DNA of 15,351 nucleotides from an uncultured Lachnospiraceae bacterium (GTDB lineage Bacteria > Bacillota > Clostridia > Lachnospirales > Lachnospiraceae), in contig CAOJQZ010000059.1 in NCBI GenBank assembly GCA_948441955.1, forward strand, positions 1 through 15,351. The letters are read 5' to 3'. The position numbers and the translations under genes were made by a program. Below the pieces are notes generated by a model. The model ran no database searches. It was not told the DNA's origin and saw only the letters and a list, made by a program, of their open reading frames with translations. Of this stretch, positions 8,095-14,413 are shown piece after piece; the first letter of the stretch is position 1; every line of letters starts with the position of its first letter.

Positions 8095-8790
8095 ATGCTT
8101 GTTATTTTGCCTTGTGCGGGAGGCTGTGCATTCAGCTATAAAGGATACAAAAAATTCCTTCCCGGCGCAGATATATATGAATATCCGGGTCACTGGATGA
8201 GATATGGCGAGCCGCTGGACGATTCTATAGAAAAGATGGTAAGCCGCTTAGTGGAGAGAATTACTGCCGGCAGTCATCGGGACGGAGTGTATCTGTTGGG
8301 GCATAGTATGGGAGGACTTGTAGCGTGGTTTGCTGCCAAAGAGTTGTTATCTCTAGGCGTGAAGGTTCGGGGAATATTTGCTGCCGCTTGCGGCGCACCG
8401 ATTTCAAAGGCATCCTTTCTTGAGGATATAAAAAACGATGATGATATTAAAAGGCTTTTAGGCCGGATCCGCCAAGCGCCGGCCCATGTTCTGCAGAGTA
8501 AGTTCTTTAATGAAAATCTCCTTCCGGTTATAAGAAATGATTTTACGATAGTAAGAAATGCAATGGCTGCCGCAGAAATAGATTATAAACCAGTTCCAGT
8601 GCCAATCGTCTGTTTTTGCGGAGACAGAGATCCTATTGTTACACTGTCAGATATGAAAGGGTGGAGCAGCCTTTCTACGTTAGATACAGCTTTCATAAAC
8701 TGCAGAGGAGATCATTTCTTTCCTTATGGTAACGAAAATATTGGTCTGATTTCTAATGAGATTTTAAAAAGAACACATATGGTTGCTTAG
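8095..8790 (+). CDS. Type II thioesterase-like alpha/beta hydrolase
   Basis: A 231-residue soluble alpha/beta hydrolase resembling the external type II thioesterases of polyketide and non-ribosomal peptide systems (GrsT-like). It begins with LPCAGGCAFSY and has EYPGHWMRYGEP, close to the PGR/RxxEP pattern of that family. The nucleophile is S71 in GHSMGG. The triad is completed by D179 (or D177) in CGDRDP and H207 in GDHFF. The family clears mis-loaded or stalled acyl groups from carrier proteins, and occasionally releases the product. Here the likely substrate is the carrier protein at 5221-5463. GAGGAAA precedes ATG 8095 and overlaps the end of the upstream gene. A terminator begins on the base after the stop codon, marking this as the last gene of the operon. 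Confidence 0.85.
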   Translation: MLVILPCAGGCAFSYKGYKKFLPGADIYEYPGHWMRYGEPLDDSIEKMVSRLVERITAGSHRDGVYLLGHSMGGLVAWFAAKELLSLGVKVRGIFAAACGAPISKASFLEDIKNDDDIKRLLGRIRQAPAHVLQSKFFNENLLPVIRNDFTIVRNAMAAAEIDYKPVPVPIVCFCGDRDPIVTLSDMKGWSSLSTLDTAFINCRGDHFFPYGNENIGLISNEILKRTHMVA

Positions 8791-8816
8791 AATGCAGTGG
8801 TTTCACTGCATTTTTT
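8791..8816 (+). terminator. Intrinsic terminator ending the acylation operon
   Basis: A perfect 9-base inverted repeat, AATGCAGTG (8791-8799) and CACTGCATT (8804-8812), encloses a GTTT loop and runs into TTTTTT (8811-8816). It starts on the first base after the thioesterase stop codon and lies upstream of a strong promoter, so it separates two transcription units. Confidence 0.92.
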
Positions 8817-8843
8817 CGCATGTCTTTTTAAAAGAATAAATAC

Positions 8844-8872
8844 TTTACACATGCTTATGTGGCTGATATAAT
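8844..8872 (+). promoter_or_regulatory. Strong extended -10 sigma-A promoter of the pse operon
   Basis: TTTACA (8844-8849, five of six bases of the -35 consensus), a 17-base spacer and a perfect TATAAT (8867-8872) preceded by TGA, which supplies the extended -10 TGn element. Transcription should start near 8879, leaving an untranslated leader of about 78 bases before the ATG at 8958. I saw no clear riboswitch or attenuator in that leader. Confidence 0.88.
8848..8861 (+). promoter_or_regulatory. Possible operator: inverted repeat inside the promoter spacer
   Basis: CACAT (8848-8852), GCTT and ATGTG (8857-8861) form a perfect 5+5 inverted repeat between the -35 and -10 boxes. A dimeric repressor binding here would block the promoter. 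The repeat is short and could arise by chance, and no regulator gene is visible in the window. Confidence 0.25.
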
Positions 8873-8957
8873 AAGGAAGACTTATCATGAATGGGAAAGT
8901 TTAGAGTTTTTATTGAACGTCCGTAACTGTATTATAAAGAAGAAAAGAGGTAGAAAA

Positions 8958-9947
8958 ATGTTAAATGACAAGACAATTTTAATAACCGGAGGAACAGGCT
9001 CATTTGGTCATCATTTTGTGGATTATGTTTTAGAGCATTATAAGCCGAAGAAGCTTATCATTTATTCCAGGGATGAGTATAAGCAGTTTGTAATGGATAA
9101 TGAGTACAAAGAATATAGGAGCATTTTGAGATATTTTATTGGAGATGTCCGGGATGAGGCAAGACTGCGCATGGCGATGAGAGGAGTAGACTATGTTATT
9201 CATGCGGCGGCCTTAAAGCAGGTGCCTGCATGTGAGTATAATCCGAACGAGGCTATTAAGACGAATGTAAATGGAGCAATGAATGTTATTAACGCGTCAT
9301 TGGAAGCAAAGGTAAAAAAGGTAGTTGCCCTGTCTACGGATAAGGCCGTTAATCCTATTAATCTTTATGGCGGAACAAAGCTTGTTTCTGATAAATTATT
9401 CACGGCGGCAAATGCATATTCCGGCGCAGATGGGACAAGGTTTGCAGTCGTCCGTTATGGAAATGTTGCAGGAAGCAGAGGCTCTGTCATTCCTTTCTTC
9501 CAGAATATTATAGATAAAGGCGGCAGTGAACTGCCGATTACAGATTACCGAATGACCAGATTCTGGATTAGTTTAGAGCAGGGTGTGGAACTGGTGATTA
9601 AAGCGCTGGAAGAGGCCCGGGGAGGAGAAACCTTTATTTCCAAAATCCCTTCTTTTAAAATTACGGATCTGGCTCAGGCAATGCTTCCGGGGTGTGAGAT
9701 GCCGGAAGTAGGTATTCGTGAGGGTGAAAAGCTGCATGAGATTATGGTGACACGAGAGGATTCTCTTCACACATATGAATATGAAAAGCATTATATTGTT
9801 TATCCTCATTATAACTGGTGGGGGACAAAGGATGTGCTTCCTGGAGGGAAGATTGTAGAGCCTGAATTTGAGTACAGTTCAGGAACAAATACAGAATGGC
9901 TCAGTATTGAAGATATACAAAGATTATTAAAGTCAGATATTGGATAG
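8958..9947 (+). CDS. pseB: UDP-N-acetylglucosamine 4,6-dehydratase (inverting)
   Basis: A 329-residue extended short-chain dehydrogenase. It catalyses the first step of pseudaminic acid synthesis: UDP-GlcNAc is dehydrated at C4/C6 and inverted at C5 to a UDP-4-keto-6-deoxy-L-AltNAc intermediate. The Rossmann motif is TGGTGSFG (residues 10-17). The catalytic set follows the PseB/FlaA1 pattern, with D128 and K129 in LSTDKA, and Y137 and K141 in LYGGTK. The RYGNVAGSRGSVIPFF and MTRFWISLEQG stretches and the GEKLHEIM block are characteristic of this inverting subgroup, as opposed to the much longer membrane-bound PglF/CapD type. The frame is open back to 8859, but ATG 8958 is preferred because AGAGG lies 7 bases before it and any earlier start would overlap the promoter. 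It is the first gene of the pse operon. Confidence 0.93.
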   Translation: MLNDKTILITGGTGSFGHHFVDYVLEHYKPKKLIIYSRDEYKQFVMDNEYKEYRSILRYFIGDVRDEARLRMAMRGVDYVIHAAALKQVPACEYNPNEAIKTNVNGAMNVINASLEAKVKKVVALSTDKAVNPINLYGGTKLVSDKLFTAANAYSGADGTRFAVVRYGNVAGSRGSVIPFFQNIIDKGGSELPITDYRMTRFWISLEQGVELVIKALEEARGGETFISKIPSFKITDLAQAMLPGCEMPEVGIREGEKLHEIMVTREDSLHTYEYEKHYIVYPHYNWWGTKDVLPGGKIVEPEFEYSSGTNTEWLSIEDIQRLLKSDIG

Positions 9948-9986
9948 GAAATTACAACGCAGAATATGGAGGAAAAAATAGTAAAT

Positions 9987-11180
9987 ATGGAGAAATTGGC
10001 GCTTTTTGGCGGAGAGCCGGTAAGAGATAAAAAAATATTTTACGGGCATCAATATATTGATGAAAATGATATAGAGGCTGTAGTGAATGTTTTAAAAAGT
10101 GATTTTCTCACATGTGGACCAGAGATTGAAAAGTTGGAGCAAAAGCTCTGCCGGATAACCGGAGCAAAGTATGCCGTTGCATTGAGCAATGGTACCGCTG
10201 CTTTACATGCTGCATGTTATGCCGCAGGGATAAAACAGGGAGATGAGGTAATTACTACGCCGATTACATTTGCGGCATCAGCTAATTGTGCGTTATATTG
10301 CGGGGCAAAACCGGTTTTTGCAGATATTAATCCGGAGACATATAATATTTCTCCTGAAGATATTACAGAAAAAATCACCGATAAAACCAGGGCGGTTGTG
10401 GCAGTTGATTTTACGGGGCAGGCAGTAGAGCTTGATGAAATAAAGAAAATTTGCGAAGAAAGGAAGCTTGTTTTAATTGAAGACGGCGCCCACTCGATAG
10501 GAACGCTTTATAATGGGACGCCCATTGGTCAGCTTGCAGATCTGACAACATTTAGCTTTCATCCGGTAAAGACTGTAACAGGCGGCGAAGGGGGTGCGGT
10601 TCTTACTAATAAGGAGGAGTATTATAAGCAGCTGCTTTTATTTAGAAGTCATGGTATTACAAGAGATCCCGGCTCAATGACCAAGGAGCCGGAAGGAGAT
10701 TGGTTCTATCAGCAGATAGGATTAGGTTTTAATTATAGAATCACAGATATCCAGGCGGCATTGATTAACAGTCAGCTGGATAAATTGCAGAGGTTTAAAC
10801 AACGCCGGCAGGAAATTGTACAAAGATATAATGAAGCTTTTGAAAGAGAGGAAGGTCTGGTAGTACAAAAAGAAATAAAAGAGTCTGATACAGCACGGCA
10901 TTTATATATTTTGCAATTGGAACTGGATAAATTAAATGGGGACAGAAGAGAAATCTTTGAAGCTTTAAAGGCGGAGAATGTATGCTGTAATGTTCATTAC
11001 ATTCCAGTGTATTATTTTCCGTATTATGAACAGATGGGGTATAAGAAGGGAATCTGCCCGGAGGCAGAGAAATTATATGAACGTATTATCAGTCTTCCAC
11101 TATACTATTCCATGAGCGATAAAGATGTAGACAGTGTGATAACTGCGGTTAAAAAGGTTATATCATATTACAGAAAGTAG
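9987..11180 (+). CDS. pseC: UDP-4-amino-4,6-dideoxy-L-AltNAc transaminase
   Basis: A DegT/DnrJ/EryC1-family PLP enzyme of 397 residues that aminates C4 of the PseB product using glutamate. The PLP lysine is K195 in FSFHPVKTVTGGEGG; EDGAHSIG upstream is the cofactor-ring aspartate/histidine block. Features of PseC rather than other sugar transaminases are LKSDFLTCGPEI near the start, TPITFAASANCALYCGAKPVF, and the HYIPVYYFPYY region near the C-terminus. The start is ambiguous: ATG 9987 begins the usual family N-terminus (MEKLALFGGEPVR) and has GGAGG 14 bases upstream, while ATG 9966 adds seven residues and has only AGGAAA, also 14 bases upstream. It follows pseB in the usual pathway order. Confidence 0.92.
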   Translation: MEKLALFGGEPVRDKKIFYGHQYIDENDIEAVVNVLKSDFLTCGPEIEKLEQKLCRITGAKYAVALSNGTAALHAACYAAGIKQGDEVITTPITFAASANCALYCGAKPVFADINPETYNISPEDITEKITDKTRAVVAVDFTGQAVELDEIKKICEERKLVLIEDGAHSIGTLYNGTPIGQLADLTTFSFHPVKTVTGGEGGAVLTNKEEYYKQLLLFRSHGITRDPGSMTKEPEGDWFYQQIGLGFNYRITDIQAALINSQLDKLQRFKQRRQEIVQRYNEAFEREEGLVVQKEIKESDTARHLYILQLELDKLNGDRREIFEALKAENVCCNVHYIPVYYFPYYEQMGYKKGICPEAEKLYERIISLPLYYSMSDKDVDSVITAVKKVISYYRK

Positions 11181-11189
11181 GTATACGTT

Positions 11190-11891
11190 ATGGATAGAAT
11201 TGCGATTATCACTGCCAGAGGAGGAAGCAAGAGGATTCCTAAAAAAAATATTAAGTCTTTTTGCGGGAAACCGATTATAGTCTATTCAATAGAAGCAGCA
11301 TTAGAAAGCGGCAGGTTTGATGAGGTAATGGTATCTACAGAGAGCAGGGAAATTGCTGAGATAGCTAAAGGAGCGGGAGCACAAGTGCCTTTTTTCAGAA
11401 GTGAAGAAACTTCCAACGATTATGCCACAACAGCAGAGGTTCTGCTGGAGGTGCTTAAAGAATATAAAATCAGAGGAAAAGAATTCAAAGTCGGATGCTG
11501 CATATATCCGACGGCGCCGTTTGTAACGTCTGAAAAACTAATAGAGGGGCTGCGTATACTGGAGAAAGAGGCTGCGGATACAGTTCTGCCGGTTGTGCCT
11601 TTTTCCTTTCCGCCTCAAAGATGTCTTAAGATACAGGAGCATGTGCTTTCACCTGTCTATCCGGAGTACATGAATGCAAGATCTCAGGATTTGGAGAAAT
11701 GGTATCATGACTGCGGTCAGTTTTATTGCTTCAATATAAAAAGTTTTCTAAAGACAAAAAATCTGATTGGTAAATCTACTGTTCCGTTTATTATGGATGA
11801 GTTGGAAGTACAGGATATTGATAATTTGGCCGATTGGAAGCTGGCAGAGTTGAAGTACAAACTAATGATGGAAGGACAGAATGAGAAATAG
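11190..11891 (+). CDS. pseF: Pseudaminic acid cytidylyltransferase
   Basis: A 233-residue cytoplasmic nucleotidyltransferase that activates pseudaminic acid with CTP to give CMP-pseudaminic acid, the donor used by glycosyltransferases. The N-terminal CTP-binding signature is ITARGGSKRIPKKN (residues 7-20). SRSQDLEKWYHD-like sequence is present as ARSQDLEKWYHDCGQFYCF, a block typical of PseF and distinct from NeuA of sialic acid synthesis. The length is normal for PseF. The gene begins 9 bases after the pseC stop, with a modest GTAGG site about 8 bases upstream. It is placed before the synthase gene, as in several known pse loci. Confidence 0.92.
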   Translation: MDRIAIITARGGSKRIPKKNIKSFCGKPIIVYSIEAALESGRFDEVMVSTESREIAEIAKGAGAQVPFFRSEETSNDYATTAEVLLEVLKEYKIRGKEFKVGCCIYPTAPFVTSEKLIEGLRILEKEAADTVLPVVPFSFPPQRCLKIQEHVLSPVYPEYMNARSQDLEKWYHDCGQFYCFNIKSFLKTKNLIGKSTVPFIMDELEVQDIDNLADWKLAELKYKLMMEGQNEK

Positions 11892-11928
11892 TTCCTGATA
11901 GTATTATATTGGGCGGGAGAGGATAAAA

Positions 11929-12969
11929 ATGGATTTATATAAGAAATTAAATGAAAAAGTTTATGTTATTGCGGAAATGTCGGGGAATCATGCAGGAAGC
12001 ATAGAACATGCAAAGGAGATTATCCATGCGGCCAAGGAATCCGGAGCAGATTGTATAAAGCTTCAGACATATACTCCGGATACGATTACACTAGATTGTG
12101 ATAACGAGTATTTTCAGATAAAAGACGGGACATGGAAAAACGAAACATTATATGAATTATATGGAAAAGCCTATACTCCCTGGGAATGGCAGGAAACGCT
12201 GAAAAAAGAAGCAGAAAAGACAGGCATAGATTTTTTCTCTACGCCCTTTGATAACACTGCTGTGGATTTTTTGGAGCAAATGGGGGTAGAGTTTTATAAG
12301 ATCGCTTCATTTGAATTAGTGGATCTTCCATTGATCGAATATGTGGCGTCAAAAGGGAAACCAATTATCATGTCAACAGGAATGGCCACGCTTGCTGAGA
12401 TAGATGCGGCGGTCAGAGCAGTGCGCAGGCAGGGAAATTGCCAGCTGGCATTGCTTCGATGCGCCAGCGCTTATCCTGCAGTTACCGATGAGATGAATTT
12501 AAAAACGATGCAGAATATGGCGGATACTTTTCAGGTGCCGGTTGGGCTGTCGGATCATTCTATGGGCTCAGTAGGCGCCGTCATGGCCGTTGCATTGGGC
12601 GCCAGAATTATTGAAAAACATTTTTGTATTAGCAGAGAAATAGAGAATCCGGACTCATCTTTTTCTATGAATGCAGATGAATTCAAACAAATGGTTCAGG
12701 ATATACGGCAGGCAGAAAGGGCTTTGGGAAGTGTAAGCTATGGAATGGCACAACAGGAAAAAGAGAATATCGTATTCAGACGTTCTATTTTTTGTGTGAA
12801 GGATATAAAAAAGGGAGAGAAGATAACGGAAAAAAATATTAGAATTATTCGTCCGGGATATGGAATGAGTCCTCAATTTTATCCGGAAATTCTGGGGCAG
12901 ACAGCGTTAGAGGATATACAGAGAGGAACGCCGTTACAAATGGATATGATTGGAAGAAGAACGATATAA
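11929..12969 (+). CDS. pseI: Pseudaminic acid synthase
   Basis: A 346-residue NeuB-family enzyme that condenses the free 2,4-diacetamido-2,4,6-trideoxy-L-altrose with phosphoenolpyruvate to form pseudaminic acid. The TIM-barrel domain starts with VYVIAEMSGNHAGS. Metal-binding histidines expected by comparison with NeuB are H210 in GLSDHS and H231 in IEKHF. TYTPDTITLD and ELYGKAYTPWEW are characteristic of PseI rather than NeuB or LegI. The last 60 or so residues form the SAF (antifreeze-like) domain, with RRSIFCVKDIKKGEKIT and the closing GTPLQMDMI. A clear GGGAGAGGA ribosome site precedes ATG 11929. The 37-base gap from pseF has no terminator, and the genes for the two steps just before this one (PseG, PseH) are not in the window. 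Confidence 0.93.
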   Translation: MDLYKKLNEKVYVIAEMSGNHAGSIEHAKEIIHAAKESGADCIKLQTYTPDTITLDCDNEYFQIKDGTWKNETLYELYGKAYTPWEWQETLKKEAEKTGIDFFSTPFDNTAVDFLEQMGVEFYKIASFELVDLPLIEYVASKGKPIIMSTGMATLAEIDAAVRAVRRQGNCQLALLRCASAYPAVTDEMNLKTMQNMADTFQVPVGLSDHSMGSVGAVMAVALGARIIEKHFCISREIENPDSSFSMNADEFKQMVQDIRQAERALGSVSYGMAQQEKENIVFRRSIFCVKDIKKGEKITEKNIRIIRPGYGMSPQFYPEILGQTALEDIQRGTPLQMDMIGRRTI

Positions 12970-12991
12970 TACTAAGAGCAGGAGCAGAGGT

Positions 12992-13720
12992 ATGGATGTT
13001 ATAGTGACAGGAGCGACAGGAGGAATAGGAAGCAGCTTAGTGAGACAGGCTGTTGAGAGTCCGGAAATCGAAAAAGTGTATTGCAGGTATCGGAATCAGG
13101 AAAAATTTGATAGTTTTTTTGGCACAGATCATCCTAAAATCATAACTGAAAAATATGATGCATCTTGCCATAAAGAGGATTCCGGTATTTTGAAAGTACT
13201 GCAAAAAGAGCCTCCCCGAAGCATAGCGTGTGTTTATACTGCGTTTAGTATTAGTCCCATTAAAAGAGTTGGAACATATACGGCGGATGAGATAAAGGAG
13301 AACATATCTATAAATGTATTGAACCTGGTTTTACTTACAAATCAATTGGTTCAATTAAAACAAAAATATAAAACACAGCTCAGACTCATTAATATTGACA
13401 GCGGAGCCGCATATAATCCCTTGAATGGCTGGGGATTATATTCTGGGGCAAAGGCTTATGCTAATATGTATTTAAGAACTGTTCAGCTGGAGAATCCAGA
13501 TATAAAAATAGTATCCTATGAACCGGGCGTAGTAGATACGCCAATGCAGGAAGAAATTAGAAGGACAGATAAAGCAGTATTTGACCGGGTAAATCAATTT
13601 AAAGAATACTATAATAATAAAATGCTGCGCAGTCCCGATAAGATTGCAGAGGATATTATAAAGCGGTTTATTCTGAGCTGGGAAGGAACAGAATTTAAAG
13701 AGGGCTATGAAATAAAATGA
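12992..13720 (+). CDS. Short-chain dehydrogenase/reductase of unknown substrate
   Basis: A 242-residue classical SDR. The NAD(P)-binding motif TGATGGIG is at residues 6-13, and the catalytic set is S137 in NIDSGAA, with Y150 and K154 in YSGAK. EPGVVDTPM after the active site is usual for this family, and the whole resembles sepiapterin/benzil-reductase-like SDRs. The open frame reaches back to ATG 12950 inside pseI, but ATG 12992 is preferred because AGGAG (12980-12984) lies 7 bases upstream and the family N-terminus begins there. Its stop overlaps the start of the next gene by four bases (ATGA), so it is co-translated with the phosphoesterase. It is not one of the standard pseudaminic acid enzymes and may modify the sugar or its substituent. 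Confidence 0.85.
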   Translation: MDVIVTGATGGIGSSLVRQAVESPEIEKVYCRYRNQEKFDSFFGTDHPKIITEKYDASCHKEDSGILKVLQKEPPRSIACVYTAFSISPIKRVGTYTADEIKENISINVLNLVLLTNQLVQLKQKYKTQLRLINIDSGAAYNPLNGWGLYSGAKAYANMYLRTVQLENPDIKIVSYEPGVVDTPMQEEIRRTDKAVFDRVNQFKEYYNNKMLRSPDKIAEDIIKRFILSWEGTEFKEGYEIK

Positions 13721-14412
13721 AATTTGTCGTTTTTTCGGATATACATGGAAATGTATATGCTCTTGAAGCAATGCTGAAGCAGGCAGAGAATCTTGAGGCG
13801 GAAGGCTATATTTTTTGCGGGGATGTTATGGGGTATTTTATGTATCAGGAAAAATGTATAAAATACCTGCAGCAGCTGCCTAATTTGTATGCAGTAAAGG
13901 GAAATCATGACTTTTATTATATTGAAAGTCTGAGTAACAAGAAAAAGGGAGCAATATATGCTGAAAAATATGGGACAAGCTATCTAAAAGTGCTGTCTTC
14001 TTCTGCCAGGAAATATTTGGATGGTTTACCGGAAAAAATAGAATTCCAGTGTGGAAAAAAAAGGATTTTGATTACCCATGGTTCTCCAGAGAGTTTTCTG
14101 GAAGGAAGAGTATATCCGGATACGCAGGTGGACACTTTCTTGTATGAGTCTTATGATATAGTCATTTTAGGACATACGCATTACCAGATGTACAGAAGGA
14201 TTGGAAATACAATCCTGTTAAACCCGGGTTCCCTGGGGCAGCCAAGAGACTTTAAAGGATATAGTTATTGTATTGTGGATATGAATACAGCAGAATTCAT
14301 TTTTAAAACAGTTAAAATAAATCAAAGAAAATTAGTGGACCAGTTGATTATGAATAATGAAAGTGAATACCTGGTTAAATATATACAGAGCAAGATGAAG
14401 GTGATAGATTAA
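13717..14412 (+). CDS. YfcE/MJ0936-type metallophosphoesterase
   Basis: A 231-residue calcineurin-like phosphoesterase with the complete dimetal site: D8 and H10 in SDIHGN, D36 in CGDVMG, N63 and H64 in GNHDF, H121 in THGSP, and H153 and H155 in GHTH. The closing NPGSLGQPRD is the signature of the YfcE-like subgroup, which hydrolyses phosphodiesters, nucleotides or small phosphate esters. The start overlaps the preceding reductase gene by four bases, and the ATP-grasp gene starts 1 base after its stop, so the three genes form a tightly coupled set. The substrate is unknown. Being embedded among pse genes, a UDP-sugar, sugar phosphate or acyl/phosphoglycerate substrate is possible, but nothing in the sequence decides this. 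Confidence 0.88.
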   Translation: MKFVVFSDIHGNVYALEAMLKQAENLEAEGYIFCGDVMGYFMYQEKCIKYLQQLPNLYAVKGNHDFYYIESLSNKKKGAIYAEKYGTSYLKVLSSSARKYLDGLPEKIEFQCGKKRILITHGSPESFLEGRVYPDTQVDTFLYESYDIVILGHTHYQMYRRIGNTILLNPGSLGQPRDFKGYSYCIVDMNTAEFIFKTVKINQRKLVDQLIMNNESEYLVKYIQSKMKVID

Positions 14413-14413
14413 T

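Noticed and set aside
8887..8904. Five-codon leader ORF (MNGKV) in the pse leader, possible leader peptide
   Set aside because: Its AGGAAG ribosome site lies mostly upstream of the predicted transcription start, and there is no paired attenuator structure or codon bias to support it.
8859..8957. N-terminal extension of pseB back to 8859
   Set aside because: It would begin upstream of the -10 box and of the predicted transcription start, and the residues do not fit the family. ATG 8958 has a well-spaced ribosome site.
11929..12969. NeuB (sialic acid) or LegI (legionaminic acid) synthase
   Set aside because: Sequence blocks such as TYTPDTITLD and YTPWEW, and the neighbouring PseB, PseC and PseF, fit pseudaminic acid better.
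12950..12991. SDR start at ATG 12950, overlapping pseI
   Set aside because: The added residues are charged and not family-like, and ATG 12992 has AGGAG 7 bases upstream.
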